Assembly (NCBI GenBank): GCA_020402945.1
Contig: JADBYQ010000002.1
Span: forward strand, 45,219-109,218
Direction of reading: 5' to 3'
Length of the DNA: 64,000 bases
From: Cytophagales bacterium
Lineage (GTDB): Bacteria; Bacteroidota; Bacteroidia; Cytophagales; Cyclobacteriaceae
The position numbers and the translations under genes were made by a program. The notes below the pieces were generated by a model. That model did no database searches. It was not told the origin of the DNA and was given only the letters and a program-made list of their open reading frames with translations. This document shows positions 1 to 8,916 of this stretch, in pieces (position 1 is the stretch's first letter; each line of letters begins with the position of its first letter).

Positions 1-343
1 GTCCGCCCGGAACTGGTGGATTTGTAGTAGTCGTGTTAAAACCATTTACTGAATTGATGTCTGGTTGATTAAATGCACCTCCACCTACAGTTGCAAACTG
101 CTTTGCCAAAATGGCTCCAAGCGAATTTTGTTGACCATTGGTATATAGTGCCCCTGCTTGGTAGCCTGCCGTAATCGAATTACCGATAGCTACAAACTTT
201 GTGAAGTCAGCTGTACCCTTTGAAGGTATTACGACTGGTGGTGTCACAACCTCCGGAGGAGTTAGTTTGATTGGCTCTTGCTTGCATGACCCAACGATGA
301 ATGTCGCTGCTAGTGCGATGTATATAATTTTAGTCTTTTTCAT
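1..343 (-). CDS. SGNH/GDSL-like lipoprotein, N-terminal part (runs off the window)
   Basis: Only the first 114 codons are inside the window; the gene continues beyond position 1. The product starts with a lipoprotein signal peptide (MKKTKIIYIALAATFIVGSC, lipidated Cys20) and a Pro/Val-rich linker. Residues 50-60 read FVAIGNSITAG. This matches block I of SGNH/GDSL hydrolases, with Ser56 as the likely nucleophile. The start codon lies 22 bases after the stop of the TonB-dependent receptor, so the two are probably one operon: receptor first, surface or periplasmic lipoprotein second. Catalytic blocks III and V lie outside the window, so esterase activity is inferred from block I only. Confidence 0.72.
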   Translation of the reverse strand, partial: MKKTKIIYIALAATFIVGSCKQEPIKLTPPEVVTPPVVIPSKGTADFTKFVAIGNSITAGYQAGALYTNGQQNSLGAILAKQFATVGGGAFNQPDINSVNGFNTTTTNPPVPGG

Positions 344-365
344 AGCTTAATTTTTTCTACGTGGA

Positions 366-3188
366 TTAATTTAAAAATTCATCAAACGTAATGGAGATGT
401 AGTACTGTTGCCCCACAAAAGGAGAACCCAAATTGGTTCGGTAGTCGCCACCTCCGAGGTTTGTTGCTCCCAGTTTTATCATAGACTTGATAGCCGAAAC
501 TTTGTAGTTTACTTGGGCATCTAAAACTCCAAACGAAGGGATTACAGCAGGCAAGTTGTTTCCAAATGAAGACACCCAGATGAAATCTTCTTGCCACCTA
601 TAGTTGATATTGAAGCCTAAATTTTTTGCCACTTTTCGGTTGCCAATTCCAACACTAAAGCGGTTGTTTGGTGTATTGAAACCGGCATTGAACTCAGCTG
701 TTTCTTCTGCATCAAGATCTGCCCAGTTGTAATTTCCATTCACAATAAAATTTTTGGGAAGGCTATAAGTTAATCCAAGACCAACGCCATAAGATTCAAT
801 TTCCTGTGGTGAATTGTTGTAGAGAGAGAAGAGCCTGCCTGGAGCAGATACTACGTTCTGATGGGTAGTTGGCAGTTTGGCGGCCACAATCTGAGATCCT
901 AAGAAATTAGTATATGATGTATAATAGCCATTCAAATCAACAAGTAGTTTTGAAAAAACAAGTCCTTTGTAACCTAATTCAAATGATCGAAGTTGTTCAG
1001 GTTGTACATAAGCCACATTTGCTGTTTCAAGTAAAGCGATTGCTGTGGCACTTCCTGTTGGAGTACCGTCTGCGGCAAGAGTGCCGCCCGCATTTCTGAA
1101 CGCTGTGAATGAACTTTGAGTCCACGACCCACCATTATGCACTCCATATCTTCCTGCATTTTTCTCGGCACTACCAAGAAGTGTAGGTCCTGCAGTTGGG
1201 AAGAAAATGAACTGTGCTTGCGTATCAGGATTTCTGAAGCCAGTTTGGAACGAAGCGCGTAAGTTGTTGTTTTTATCAAGCTCGTAAACAGCTGACAAAC
1301 GTGGCGACAACTGGCCGTTAAAGTTTTCATTTTTATCATACCGCAAAGAACCAGTGATCTTTAGTTTCTCTGCAAACGTTTTGGCAATTTGAGCATATCC
1401 GCCAAACTCGTTGATTACCACCCTAGAGAAATTTACACCGTCAGAGGGTGCTTCATTGAAGATTGTGCCATTAGAAAACAAATCGTATTGACGGAAATTA
1501 CCACCAATTTGGATTTCGGCCCATTTAATTTGGTTGAAGAACTTATAATTACCCTCGATGTGGTTCAACTTTGAGTTATCAAAAAATGACGCTCCACCTC
1601 TTGCAACACGAGCTATTCCATCCTGCACTCCTGAAAACGTGCCGGTTGGCGTTTTTTGGAAGAAGTTAGCCTTGATAAGGTCTACCAAGTTCGTAAACTC
1701 GGGAGTTCCTGGGGTGGGTCTATTTCTATCCGCGAATGCACGTGCTGCGTTAACGTCAGCTGCTCCAACTCCAGGAACAGATCCCTGAAAAGCGGAAATA
1801 AAAGATGGAACCCATTCTGTGCCAGATGGGCTGTAGGTTTCGTTCATGAATGTGCCAAGCGCTGTAAGGTTATACGATTTGCCTGCATCTGTCGCAGATT
1901 GGTAACCGCGTAGGAAGAAGTTATCTCCTTTAAATTCAATCTTATGAAACTGTTGGTTGAAATCGCGGAGGGCATACTTTTCCGCGCCTTGATAGATGGA
2001 GCTTCCACCACCATAGCGATAAGTGTAAGAAACTTCTATCTTATCGGTAATTCTGTAGTGCAAAGCAGCATCAAGCTTAAGCGTTCTTGCATCGCGATTA
2101 TCGACTAAATCCTGCTCGCGAAAGCCAGTACGTGTAACTGTAGGTAAATTAGGTAACCCTGCGAGAGCAGCCAATGCAATTTGATTTTCGTCTCCATATA
2201 AGTTAAGTCCGTCAAAATTTGGACGCCCACTTAGATCGGTGGTCGATGCGGTGTTTATTCTATCTGTTTTATAGTCGTTCCCCAGCCAATCCTTTGCTTG
2301 CAATAATGATGCTCCTATTTTAAAGGCGAATTTATTATTGAATGCCTTTGCATATCGTATGCCATATTGAGTCATAGGATCACTCCCAGCGGCTGTTGAA
2401 TTGGTGATACCCGCTTTTACCTGTGCACTAAGGCCCTGATAGTCAAAAGGATTTTTACTATTCATTATTAAAATCCCATTGAAGGCATTGGGTCCGTATA
2501 GCGCAGATGCTGCACCTGGTATCAACTCTACGCTTTCAGCATCAAGTTCACTCACTCCCATAATACTACCTGTTGGGAAGTTCAACAACGGAGCTTGTGT
2601 GTCCATTCCATCCACCCATTGTACAAATCGGGTGTTTGCAATGCTGGCAAATCCGCGGGTATTGACAGCCGTAAAATTCAAACTTCCAGATGCTGTTTGT
2701 ACGCCTTTTACGTTCGCTAACGCGTCATAAAAATCGGGGGCAGCAGACTGTTTGATCGCTAAAATATCCATCTTTTCAATAGTTACAGGCGATTTTAGGA
2801 TACTTTCTTCAATGCGCGAGGCGGCTACCACAACCTCTTGCCCAAGAAGCGATTCTTCTTCCATTGTTATTTCAAGCCCAGTTGTAGCGGTTCCATTTGC
2901 TTCGCCAGCCGTACCGCCTTTTATCTCAAGTTCTTGCGTCCGAAACCCTATAAATGAGAACACCAGCGTAAGGGGCGGTGCCTGATTGAGTTTTAGATTG
3001 AATTCGCCCTTCACATCGGAAATTGTGCCGATCACTTTGCCTTTAACCACCACGTTTACACCCGCTAACTTTTCCTTAGTAGTACCATCCGTTACTTTGC
3101 CCGATATGGTCGTTTGTGCCATGAGGCTGGCCGAACCGAACACCATAAAAAGTAGTGGCACAACTGCTTTATAGTAGATTTTATTCAT
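366..3188 (-). CDS. TonB-dependent outer-membrane receptor with carboxypeptidase-regulatory-like N-terminal domain
   Basis: A 940-residue outer-membrane receptor. Residues 1-24 are a signal peptide. Residues 25 to about 110 form a CarboxypepD_reg-like beta-sandwich (TISGKVTDGTTKEKLAGVNV, then FSFIGFRTQELEI), usual in SusC/CirA-type receptors of Bacteroidota. A plug domain follows (about 118-250, with SAAPDFYDALANVKGVQ and AASALYGPNAFNGI), then a 22-strand-type barrel to the C-terminus, which ends in aromatic residues (ISITFDEFLN). There is no adjacent SusD gene, so the CirA/FecA-like class is more likely than a polysaccharide SusCD pair. The substrate is unknown. The following gene encodes an SGNH-type lipoprotein that may act on the same ligand. 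Confidence 0.92.
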   Translation of the reverse strand: MNKIYYKAVVPLLFMVFGSASLMAQTTISGKVTDGTTKEKLAGVNVVVKGKVIGTISDVKGEFNLKLNQAPPLTLVFSFIGFRTQELEIKGGTAGEANGTATTGLEITMEEESLLGQEVVVAASRIEESILKSPVTIEKMDILAIKQSAAPDFYDALANVKGVQTASGSLNFTAVNTRGFASIANTRFVQWVDGMDTQAPLLNFPTGSIMGVSELDAESVELIPGAASALYGPNAFNGILIMNSKNPFDYQGLSAQVKAGITNSTAAGSDPMTQYGIRYAKAFNNKFAFKIGASLLQAKDWLGNDYKTDRINTASTTDLSGRPNFDGLNLYGDENQIALAALAGLPNLPTVTRTGFREQDLVDNRDARTLKLDAALHYRITDKIEVSYTYRYGGGSSIYQGAEKYALRDFNQQFHKIEFKGDNFFLRGYQSATDAGKSYNLTALGTFMNETYSPSGTEWVPSFISAFQGSVPGVGAADVNAARAFADRNRPTPGTPEFTNLVDLIKANFFQKTPTGTFSGVQDGIARVARGGASFFDNSKLNHIEGNYKFFNQIKWAEIQIGGNFRQYDLFSNGTIFNEAPSDGVNFSRVVINEFGGYAQIAKTFAEKLKITGSLRYDKNENFNGQLSPRLSAVYELDKNNNLRASFQTGFRNPDTQAQFIFFPTAGPTLLGSAEKNAGRYGVHNGGSWTQSSFTAFRNAGGTLAADGTPTGSATAIALLETANVAYVQPEQLRSFELGYKGLVFSKLLVDLNGYYTSYTNFLGSQIVAAKLPTTHQNVVSAPGRLFSLYNNSPQEIESYGVGLGLTYSLPKNFIVNGNYNWADLDAEETAEFNAGFNTPNNRFSVGIGNRKVAKNLGFNINYRWQEDFIWVSSFGNNLPAVIPSFGVLDAQVNYKVSAIKSMIKLGATNLGGGDYRTNLGSPFVGQQYYISITFDEFLN

Positions 3189-3210
3189 ACAGTATATTTG
3201 GTTTAGTGCC

Positions 3211-3240
3211 TAAAACTACAAGAAAAACGATACATACAAA
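3211..3240 (-). promoter_or_regulatory. Putative promoter of the TonB receptor gene
   Basis: On the minus strand TTTG (3240-3237) is followed after 18 bases by TAGTTTTA (3218-3211). That is one mismatch from the Bacteroidota -7 consensus TAnnTTTG. It lies 22 bases upstream of the ATG. Confidence 0.4.
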
Positions 3241-3299
3241 CGATTGATATTAACTTTTTTTTAAATCGTTTGCGAGAAAATGTTAAGACGATATAGCAA

Positions 3300-3632
3300 T
3301 TAGGCCTTCTCGGCAGAAACTTGTTTGGCTAATCGTTCACATAAGGCATTAATCTCTCCACACATTTGCTCATCGCCCGTTGAACTCAAGATGCTCTGTG
3401 CCAGACCGCCCAAGCAATCAATGTAGAACCGTTTCATTTCTTCCACCGGCATCTCTTTACTCCAAAGATCTATGCGCATAGTATTTTTTTGAACGTGATC
3501 CCAAAGAGAGATGCTGATGGCCTTGGTTTCACTTAGCCCCGGATCGGGTTTTTCAGTAGCATCCCACCAAATTTTTTCCGGTATGTTATTATTATCCAGT
3601 TCGACTTTAAAATTGATTTCTGAGGTTTTCAT
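3300..3632 (-). CDS. gldC: Gliding motility protein GldC
   Basis: A 110-residue protein with no signal peptide. It has the conserved GldC pattern: N-terminal SEINFKVELDNNNIPEKIWW, a short variable stretch, AISISLWDHVQKNTMRIDLW, then KEMPVEEMKRFY and a C-terminal helix with an acidic and Cys-containing segment. GldC was defined genetically in Flavobacterium johnsoniae as contributing to gliding. It is small and cytoplasmic and its biochemical role is not settled. It is last on a minus-strand run after the nucleotidyltransferase gene, separated by 56 bases that contain short TTTGAA repeats, so co-transcription is uncertain. Recognition is from memory of the family pattern; the length is typical. 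Confidence 0.85.
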   Translation of the reverse strand: MKTSEINFKVELDNNNIPEKIWWDATEKPDPGLSETKAISISLWDHVQKNTMRIDLWSKEMPVEEMKRFYIDCLGGLAQSILSSTGDEQMCGEINALCERLAKQVSAEKA

Positions 3633-3637
3633 TCTAG

Positions 3638-3670
3638 TTTGAAAATTTGAAGATTCTATGATTTGAAGAT
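3638..3670. repeat. Short TTTGAAGAT-type intergenic repeat
   Basis: Three imperfect copies of a TTTGAA(A/G)A unit fill the gap between gldC and the nucleotidyltransferase gene: TTTGAAAA, TTTGAAGATT, TTTGAAGATG. They are A/T-rich and low in complexity and are probably an expanded oligonucleotide tract. Confidence 0.5.
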
Positions 3671-3688
3671 GTAATATCCTGCTTGAAT

Positions 3689-4168
3689 TTACCTGTTCTT
3701 TTTTTGGATGATTTTTTTCAATACTTCCGCATCGTATTTATCCAATAATGCCTTTTCGTCTTCTCTGTTTAAGGCCTCTTTATTTCGTATCAAGTCTCGA
3801 ATGTCGATCATTGGTATATTTAATCCTGAAAAATCAACTGTAATGGAGTTCTTGTAAACAGTTTCGAATTCAATTCCTGGTGTATAGTTGAGAATATCTA
3901 CCGCATCGGGCTCAAAGCCAAACGACAGAATAAGATTTGAGGAGAATTCTTCGGGACGGATGTCAGGCACTTCAAGACCTAGGTTCACAAAAGCTGACAA
4001 CAGCCTTTCGCCATTTGTCATGGTCGGCTCTATCAAAATATCCAAATCACTGGTTGTTCTTCTTACTCCGTAGTGAATAGAGGCATGGCCTCCAACAATC
4101 AAAAATTTGACCTTGAATTTTAATAGAGACTTAAGAAAACGAAGATGTTCTGCGCTATGCAAGCTCAC
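3689..4168 (-). CDS. Nucleotidyltransferase-fold protein (MNT/DUF6036-like), module copy 1
   Basis: A 159-residue protein. Residues about 20-50 read LIVGGHASIHYGVRRTTSDL followed by DILIE. This is the minimal nucleotidyltransferase signature: a helix with GG, then DxD as metal ligands. It ends in a charged tail containing DIRDLIRNKEALNREDEKALLD, as in nucleotidyltransferase-like proteins of AbiEii/MNT type. The start is GTG, and its GTGA overlaps the stop of the upstream 58-residue gene by four bases, so the two are translationally coupled. The same arrangement recurs at 18071-18768. Such proteins often act in toxin-antitoxin or abortive-infection modules by modifying RNA or a partner protein. 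That role is an inference here. Confidence 0.75.
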   Translation of the reverse strand: MSLHSAEHLRFLKSLLKFKVKFLIVGGHASIHYGVRRTTSDLDILIEPTMTNGERLLSAFVNLGLEVPDIRPEEFSSNLILSFGFEPDAVDILNYTPGIEFETVYKNSITVDFSGLNIPMIDIRDLIRNKEALNREDEKALLDKYDAEVLKKIIQKKNR

Positions 4169-4341
4169 GAGAGTCTTGTTATTTTAACTTTCAAACCCTT
4201 GTAGGAGTAATTGATCGCAGGATCGCGCGTACTATTGATTATTTTGTAGGCAATCTCCCAGCGTTTAGTCGGTGAAAGCTTTAGCCAAGCTTCTTCTTTT
4301 TCTTTTTGTTCTTGCTCAAAAGTGGTTTTGATTACCTTCAT
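4165..4341 (-). CDS. 58-residue partner of the nucleotidyltransferase (module copy 1)
   Basis: A short charged protein beginning MKVIKTTFEQEQKEKEEAW and carrying KLSPTKRWEIAYKIIN, predicted mostly helical. It has no signal or membrane segment. It starts 20 bases after the stop of scoB and its TGA overlaps the GTG of the nucleotidyltransferase. The partner in the second module (18071-18268) has a comparable layout: a charged N-terminus, LSLTPSQRF, a hydrophobic helix and a basic end. The shared LS-x-(T/P)-x-x-R element supports it as a real gene. No function is recognised; antitoxin or adaptor is the simplest guess from gene order and size. Confidence 0.6.
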   Translation of the reverse strand: MKVIKTTFEQEQKEKEEAWLKLSPTKRWEIAYKIINSTRDPAINYSYKGLKVKITRLS

Positions 4342-4361
4342 CTTAATGCAAATTTAAGAAA

Positions 4362-5021
4362 TCATTGCAACTTCATTTCAGGTATATTTCCATCTATAAT
4401 CAACTTACCTTCTGTGGCATTTTTTATTTGTTCTATAGATACTCCGGGTGCTCTTTCTAGTAGCTTAAATCCGCCTGAAGGAAGAACATCAAGTACAGCC
4501 AAGTCGCTGACAATTTTCTTCACACAACCTAACCCCGTGATAGGTAAGCTACATTTTCGTAATAACTTAGATGCACCCTCCTTACTACAATGCTGCATGG
4601 CTACTATTATGTTTTTAGCCGAAGCGACCAAGTCCATAGCGCCACCCATGCCTTTCACCATTTTACCTGGTACTTTCCAATTAGCGATGTCACCCATTTC
4701 AGATACTTCCATGGCGCCAAGAATGGTAAGGTCTACTTTTCCACTTCGGATCATTGCGAAACTCTCTGCGGAACTAAACAAGGCTGAGCCAAGCATCATG
4801 GTGATGGTTTGTTTGCCCGCATTAATCAAATCGGGGTCAATATTTTTTTCTAGTGGAAATGGCCCGATGCCGAGTAGCCCATTTTCCGATTGCAGAACTA
4901 CATTCATGTTTTTCGGGATGTAGTTTGCGACCAATGTCGGAATACCGATCCCCAGGTTGATGTACATTCCGTCTCGCACTTCTTGTGCGATTCTTTTTGC
5001 AATCCCAACTTTGTCCAACAT
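4362..5021 (-). CDS. scoB: 3-oxoacid CoA-transferase subunit B
   Basis: Subunit B of a heteromeric acetoacetyl/3-oxoacid CoA-transferase, 219 residues, the usual size. It carries GMYINLGIGIPTLVANYIP and SENGLLG at 45-51, whose Glu46 is the family's catalytic residue that forms the glutamyl-CoA intermediate. KGMGGAMDLV and GLGCVKKIVSDLAVLDV are further family blocks. It probably moves CoA between succinyl-CoA (or acetyl-CoA) and acetoacetate in ketone-body, amino-acid or fatty-acid catabolism. It follows subunit A after one base, so the two are translated from one message. The exact acyl donor cannot be read from the sequence. Confidence 0.93.
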   Translation of the reverse strand: MLDKVGIAKRIAQEVRDGMYINLGIGIPTLVANYIPKNMNVVLQSENGLLGIGPFPLEKNIDPDLINAGKQTITMMLGSALFSSAESFAMIRSGKVDLTILGAMEVSEMGDIANWKVPGKMVKGMGGAMDLVASAKNIIVAMQHCSKEGASKLLRKCSLPITGLGCVKKIVSDLAVLDVLPSGGFKLLERAPGVSIEQIKNATEGKLIIDGNIPEMKLQ

Positions 5022-5022
5022 A

Positions 5023-5721
5023 TTAATTTTCGATTATCGTCTTTTGTTCAATCCGTTTCTCGTAGTTAGCGCCCTGAAAAATCCGATGTACATAAATACC
5101 CGGTGTATGAATTTCGTTCGGGTCTAATTCGCCAACTTCAACCAGTTCTTCGACTTCCGCTATTGTCATGTTGCCTGCCGTGGCCATCATCGGATTGAAA
5201 TTTCTAGCCGTTCCTTTGTAGACCAAATTTCCAGCCGCGTCTCCCTTCCACGCTTTCACAATCGCAAAATCAGCCTTAAGCCAATTTTCCATCAAGTAGG
5301 TTTTGCCTTCAAATACTCGCGTCTCTTTTCCTTCCGCTACTTCCGTGCCTACACCCGCTGGTGTGAAGAACGCGGGAATACCTGCGCCACCGGCTCGCAC
5401 TCTCTCTGCAAGCGTACCTTGTGGTATCAATTCAACTTCTAATTCACCTGACAAGAGCTGCCGTTCAAATTCTGCATTTTCACCCACGTAAGATGAAATC
5501 ATCTTTCGTACCTGTCGGGTCTTCAGCAACAAGCCAATACCGAAGTCATCTACGCCAGCATTGTTTGAAATACACGTGAGACCCTTGATCCCCTTTCTAA
5601 GAAGTGCCGAAATGCAGTTTTCCGGAATGCCGCACAATCCAAAACCTCCTAACATGAGAACAGCATTATCAGGAATATCTCGAACGGCCTCGTCCGAGTT
5701 CAATACACGTTTGTCAATCAT
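5023..5721 (-). CDS. scoA: 3-oxoacid CoA-transferase subunit A
   Basis: Subunit A of the same CoA-transferase, 232 residues. The glycine-rich CoA-binding motif GGFGLCGIP is at 25-33. LISNNAG-like and [14 protein letters not shown] segments and the C-terminal [19 protein letters not shown] block are all family hallmarks. It is first gene of the scoAB pair, with a good -7 element (TAATTTTG on the minus strand) 33 bases before the ATG. It is transcribed away from the secreted-protein gene at 5831. Subunits A and B together form the active tetramer in the cytoplasm. Confidence 0.93.
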   Translation of the reverse strand: MIDKRVLNSDEAVRDIPDNAVLMLGGFGLCGIPENCISALLRKGIKGLTCISNNAGVDDFGIGLLLKTRQVRKMISSYVGENAEFERQLLSGELEVELIPQGTLAERVRAGGAGIPAFFTPAGVGTEVAEGKETRVFEGKTYLMENWLKADFAIVKAWKGDAAGNLVYKGTARNFNPMMATAGNMTIAEVEELVEVGELDPNEIHTPGIYVHRIFQGANYEKRIEQKTIIEN

Positions 5722-5753
5722 AGATTATAGTAATAACGAATCTTTAACACCGT

Positions 5754-5761
5754 CAAAATTA
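5754..5761 (-). promoter_or_regulatory. -7 promoter element of scoAB
   Basis: TAATTTTG on the minus strand is a perfect match to TAnnTTTG, and its centre is about 35 bases before the scoA ATG. No convincing -33 element was seen. Confidence 0.5.
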
Positions 5762-5830
5762 TCAATAATTATGATGCTGCGGAATCTTGGTCTAATTTGC
5801 AGTTTTGAAATCATTAGTTCTATGTTTCCG

Positions 5831-6316
5831 ATGGGTCGTTTGAAAATGAATGTGGTCTTCATGGCATTTTGGAGCCTGACTTCTCTTGTTCTTTTCGCGC
5901 AAGATGATGTTCCTTTTATGCCAGCTGATCAATTCGAATCAAAAATTGAGATGGCGTTCAAAAAGAGGGTGTCGGGAGACCCCAATACCTATACATTTTC
6001 AGATGGAACTCAACCAAAGAAGACGACCGATAAACCCATTGCCTTCTTAGTGATCAATTTTGAGCTGTTGAGGGCGGCTGGCGAAGTAAAAGTGAAAGTG
6101 ATAAATGGCCGATCAGAAAGAGTCAGTAGGATAAATGCAGGCACCACGATGAAATTAGAAATTGGATTTATTGAGGACGTTACAAATGGAAGCGAAGGAG
6201 TAGAGCGTGTGTTGCTCTTTTTAAACGATGAAAAAAAGCCCATTCGAAAAGTTGTTTTTAAAATTGCAGAAGATGGATCCTACTTCGTGAATGGCGAGAA
6301 ACGAGGAAAGTTCTAA
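5831..6316 (+). CDS. Secreted protein of unknown function
   Basis: About 161 residues. The N-terminus (MGRLKMNVVFMAFWSLTSLV, cleavage near LFAQ-DD) is a clear signal peptide. The mature part has alternating beta-like strands, lysine-rich, with FLVINFELLRAAGEVKVKVI and VERVLLFLNDEKKPIRKVVF. I do not recognise the family. The reading frame is open further upstream into the divergent scoA gene, but only the ATGs at 5822, 5831 or 5846 give a sensible signal peptide. I chose 5831 because it adds positive charge before the hydrophobic core. It probably acts in the periplasm. The next gene starts 80 bases downstream with its own promoter. Confidence 0.6.
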   Translation: MGRLKMNVVFMAFWSLTSLVLFAQDDVPFMPADQFESKIEMAFKKRVSGDPNTYTFSDGTQPKKTTDKPIAFLVINFELLRAAGEVKVKVINGRSERVSRINAGTTMKLEIGFIEDVTNGSEGVERVLLFLNDEKKPIRKVVFKIAEDGSYFVNGEKRGKF

Positions 6317-6325
6317 ACAAATAGC

Positions 6326-6357
6326 TTGGCGGTTCTTAAGTCACTTTCTTAATTTCG
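6326..6357 (+). promoter_or_regulatory. Putative promoter of the PIG-L gene
   Basis: TTG (6326-6328), a 21-base spacer, then TAATTTCG (6350-6357), one mismatch from TAnnTTTG. It lies 38 bases before the ATG. Confidence 0.4.
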
Positions 6358-6395
6358 CCCGGTTTTAAAAAACGAGTATAACCCGCTTAATTATT

Positions 6396-8915
6396 ATGAG
6401 ATTTCTATTTATCGCATTCGAATTGGTTTCTTTCCAATTGATGTTTGCACAGCACCAAAAACAACCTAGCGCAGCGGAGATCAAACTCAAACTCAACAAG
6501 CTGAATTTTTTAGGATCCGTTCTTTATGTCGCGGCTCACCCAGATGATGAGAACACAAGGGCAATAGCTTTTCTAGCAAACGATCGGATGGCTGCCACAG
6601 CATATCTCTCGATGACCAGGGGAGATGGTGGCCAAAACTTAATCGGTTCAGAAATACGTGACCAATTGGGCTTGATTCGCACGCAAGAACTTTTGGCAGC
6701 CAGACGAATAGACGGTGGGCAACAATTTTTTACCAGAGCAAATGATTTTGGGTTTTCAAAAAATGCGAAAGAGACATTTGAGATTTGGAATAAAGAGGAA
6801 ATCCTTTCAGACGTGGTGAAGGTGATCCGGCAGTTTCAACCCGATGTTATTCTTACTCGTTTTCCACCCGATGAGCGGGCAGGCCATGGACATCATACTG
6901 CATCCGCAATCCTAGCACAAGAAGCTTTTGATTTATCCAATGATGCAACGAAATACCCAACGCAGGTCGAAGACTATGGAGTATGGCAAGTGAAGAGAAT
7001 GTACACCAACACAGGACGCTGGTGGAATCAAACCATTAATGAAAACACACCCGGAATACTGGCAGTAAATGTGGGCGGCTACAACATGCTGCTCGGTAAA
7101 TCTTATGCTGAGATAGCAGCTGACAGTCGCACACAACACAAGAGTCAGGGATTTGGCTCACCCGGCAGAAGGGGAGACGCAATGGAATTTTTTGAATTCG
7201 TAAAAGGTACTCCTTCCACTAAAGATTTTTTTGAAAATGTAAATACAACTTGGAGTAGGTTGAAGGGAACTGAGAAGATTCAACCACTGGTAGATAAAGT
7301 TATAGCAGAGTATAAATATGAGAACCCATCGGCTTCACTCTCATTGCTCGTACAAATCAGGAAAGAAATTAGCGCTCTGCCTTTTTCGGTCTGGCGTGAT
7401 AGAAAGTTGAAAGAGGTGAATCAGCTCATTCAAGACTGTGCCGGATTGTATGTGGAAGTAGTGGCAGGCACGTATTGGGGCACCTCTGGCGAATCGACAA
7501 CTGTTAATTTTGAAATCATTAATCGGTCACCAGCCGAGGTTACGATGACAGGGATTCATTCCGATGCGATATTGTACGATACCACATTCTCGACAGTCCT
7601 TAAAAACAATGTTCCTTTTGTTAAGAAGTCAACTCACTCACTGGCTGCCACATTGCCTTACTCAAGTCCATATTGGTTAAAGGAGCATCACTCAATCGGG
7701 TTGTTTACCGTGAATGATCCCAAAATGATTGGCAAGCCTGAAAACGATCCTGCAGTTGTTTTCAATGTTAGGTTTGTTATTAATGGCGAAGCAATCAATA
7801 TTCCTGCCCCTTTGGTTTACAAGTGGACAGATCCTGTAAAGGGCGAACTCATGAGACCATTTGAAATTGTACCTCCGCTGTTTGTCAATCTTACCAAGCC
7901 GGTCTATATTTTCAAAAATCAAGATCCACAAGAAGTTACGGTGCTATTGAAAGCAACCAAAGATGGCCTAGACGGAAAGATTAAACTGGAGTTGCCAAAA
8001 GGGTGGAAATCAGTGCCTACCTCGATACCCATAGACTTGGCAAAAAGAGGACAAGAACAGTCGGCAACCTTCCGTGTAATTGCCAGTAAGGACGAATTGA
8101 ATGCAACCTTGAAAGCAGTCGCAGAGATCAACGATAAGTCGTACGACTATTCCCTCCAATTGATCGAATACGATCACATTCCTATGCAGACACTTATGCC
8201 AAAGGCTGAGGCAGAAGCATTGCGCATAGATTTGAAAAAGGAAGGGTCGGTTGTCGGTTACATACGCGGGGCTGGTGATGATGTACCGGGAAGTTTGCGC
8301 AATATGGGCTATGAAGTATGGGAGATGAAGAACGAAGAAATAACCGCAGCAAATCTGAAAAAAGTAGACGCAGTAGTGTTGGGCGTTCGAACGTTGAACA
8401 CCAACGAACGCATCAAGTTCTTCATGCCTGAATTGTTGGATTATGTGAAAGAGGGAGGCACGTTGGTGGTTCAATACAATACGAACACTGACTTTGAAAT
8501 AGAGAAAGATAAATTTGCGCCATACCCTATTACGCTTTCGCGCGATCGTGTGACAGAAGAAAACAGTGTGGTGAGAATTCTAAAGCCCGATCACCCAGCA
8601 CTAAATTATCCGAACAAGATAACATCCAAAGACTTTGAAGGTTGGGTGCAGGAGCGTGGGCTATATTTTCCCTCTAATTGGCATGAGAACTACGATGCAC
8701 TGCTCTCTTGTAACGATACCGGGGAGCCAGCTAAGAATGGAAGCTTGCTAATCACCAACTACGGACTGGGACACTATGTGTACACAGGTCTTTCCTTTTT
8801 TAGAGAGTTGCCTGAAGGTGTGCCGGGCTCTTATAGGCTATTTGCAAATTTGGTGTCATTAGGGAAGCCTAAACAGCCAATGGGCAATGTAAAAGCTAAA
8901 AGAAAGTCGAAGTAA
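6396..8915 (+). CDS. Secreted PIG-L (LmbE-like) deacetylase with C-terminal beta and amidotransferase-like domains
   Basis: An 839-residue protein. Residues 1-19 form a signal peptide. Residues about 40-270 are the PIG-L/LmbE zinc deacetylase domain, with AHPDDE at 47-52 (metal ligands His, Asp), TRGDGGQN at 74-81 and HGHH at 164-167 completing the site. A long middle region (about 340-620) looks like immunoglobulin-type beta domains (NFEIINRSPAEVTMTGI, then KIKLELPKGWKSVP). Residues about 625-830 resemble a class I glutamine-amidotransferase/ThuA-like Rossmann fold (VVGYIRGAGDDVPGSL, GHYVYTGLSFFRELPEG). The family removes N-acetyl groups from amino sugars. The substrate here is unknown, and the large C-terminal extension is typical of Bacteroidota members. 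Confidence 0.88.
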   Translation: MRFLFIAFELVSFQLMFAQHQKQPSAAEIKLKLNKLNFLGSVLYVAAHPDDENTRAIAFLANDRMAATAYLSMTRGDGGQNLIGSEIRDQLGLIRTQELLAARRIDGGQQFFTRANDFGFSKNAKETFEIWNKEEILSDVVKVIRQFQPDVILTRFPPDERAGHGHHTASAILAQEAFDLSNDATKYPTQVEDYGVWQVKRMYTNTGRWWNQTINENTPGILAVNVGGYNMLLGKSYAEIAADSRTQHKSQGFGSPGRRGDAMEFFEFVKGTPSTKDFFENVNTTWSRLKGTEKIQPLVDKVIAEYKYENPSASLSLLVQIRKEISALPFSVWRDRKLKEVNQLIQDCAGLYVEVVAGTYWGTSGESTTVNFEIINRSPAEVTMTGIHSDAILYDTTFSTVLKNNVPFVKKSTHSLAATLPYSSPYWLKEHHSIGLFTVNDPKMIGKPENDPAVVFNVRFVINGEAINIPAPLVYKWTDPVKGELMRPFEIVPPLFVNLTKPVYIFKNQDPQEVTVLLKATKDGLDGKIKLELPKGWKSVPTSIPIDLAKRGQEQSATFRVIASKDELNATLKAVAEINDKSYDYSLQLIEYDHIPMQTLMPKAEAEALRIDLKKEGSVVGYIRGAGDDVPGSLRNMGYEVWEMKNEEITAANLKKVDAVVLGVRTLNTNERIKFFMPELLDYVKEGGTLVVQYNTNTDFEIEKDKFAPYPITLSRDRVTEENSVVRILKPDHPALNYPNKITSKDFEGWVQERGLYFPSNWHENYDALLSCNDTGEPAKNGSLLITNYGLGHYVYTGLSFFRELPEGVPGSYRLFANLVSLGKPKQPMGNVKAKRKSK

Positions 8916-8916
8916 A

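Noticed and set aside
974..1339. 121-codon frame on the minus strand inside the TonB receptor gene
   Set aside because: It is in a different frame of a clearly coding region, with no domain or initiation context.
5561..5830. 90-codon N-terminal extension of the secreted protein gene
   Set aside because: It runs antisense through scoA and has no protein-like features; the signal peptide begins at 5822-5846.
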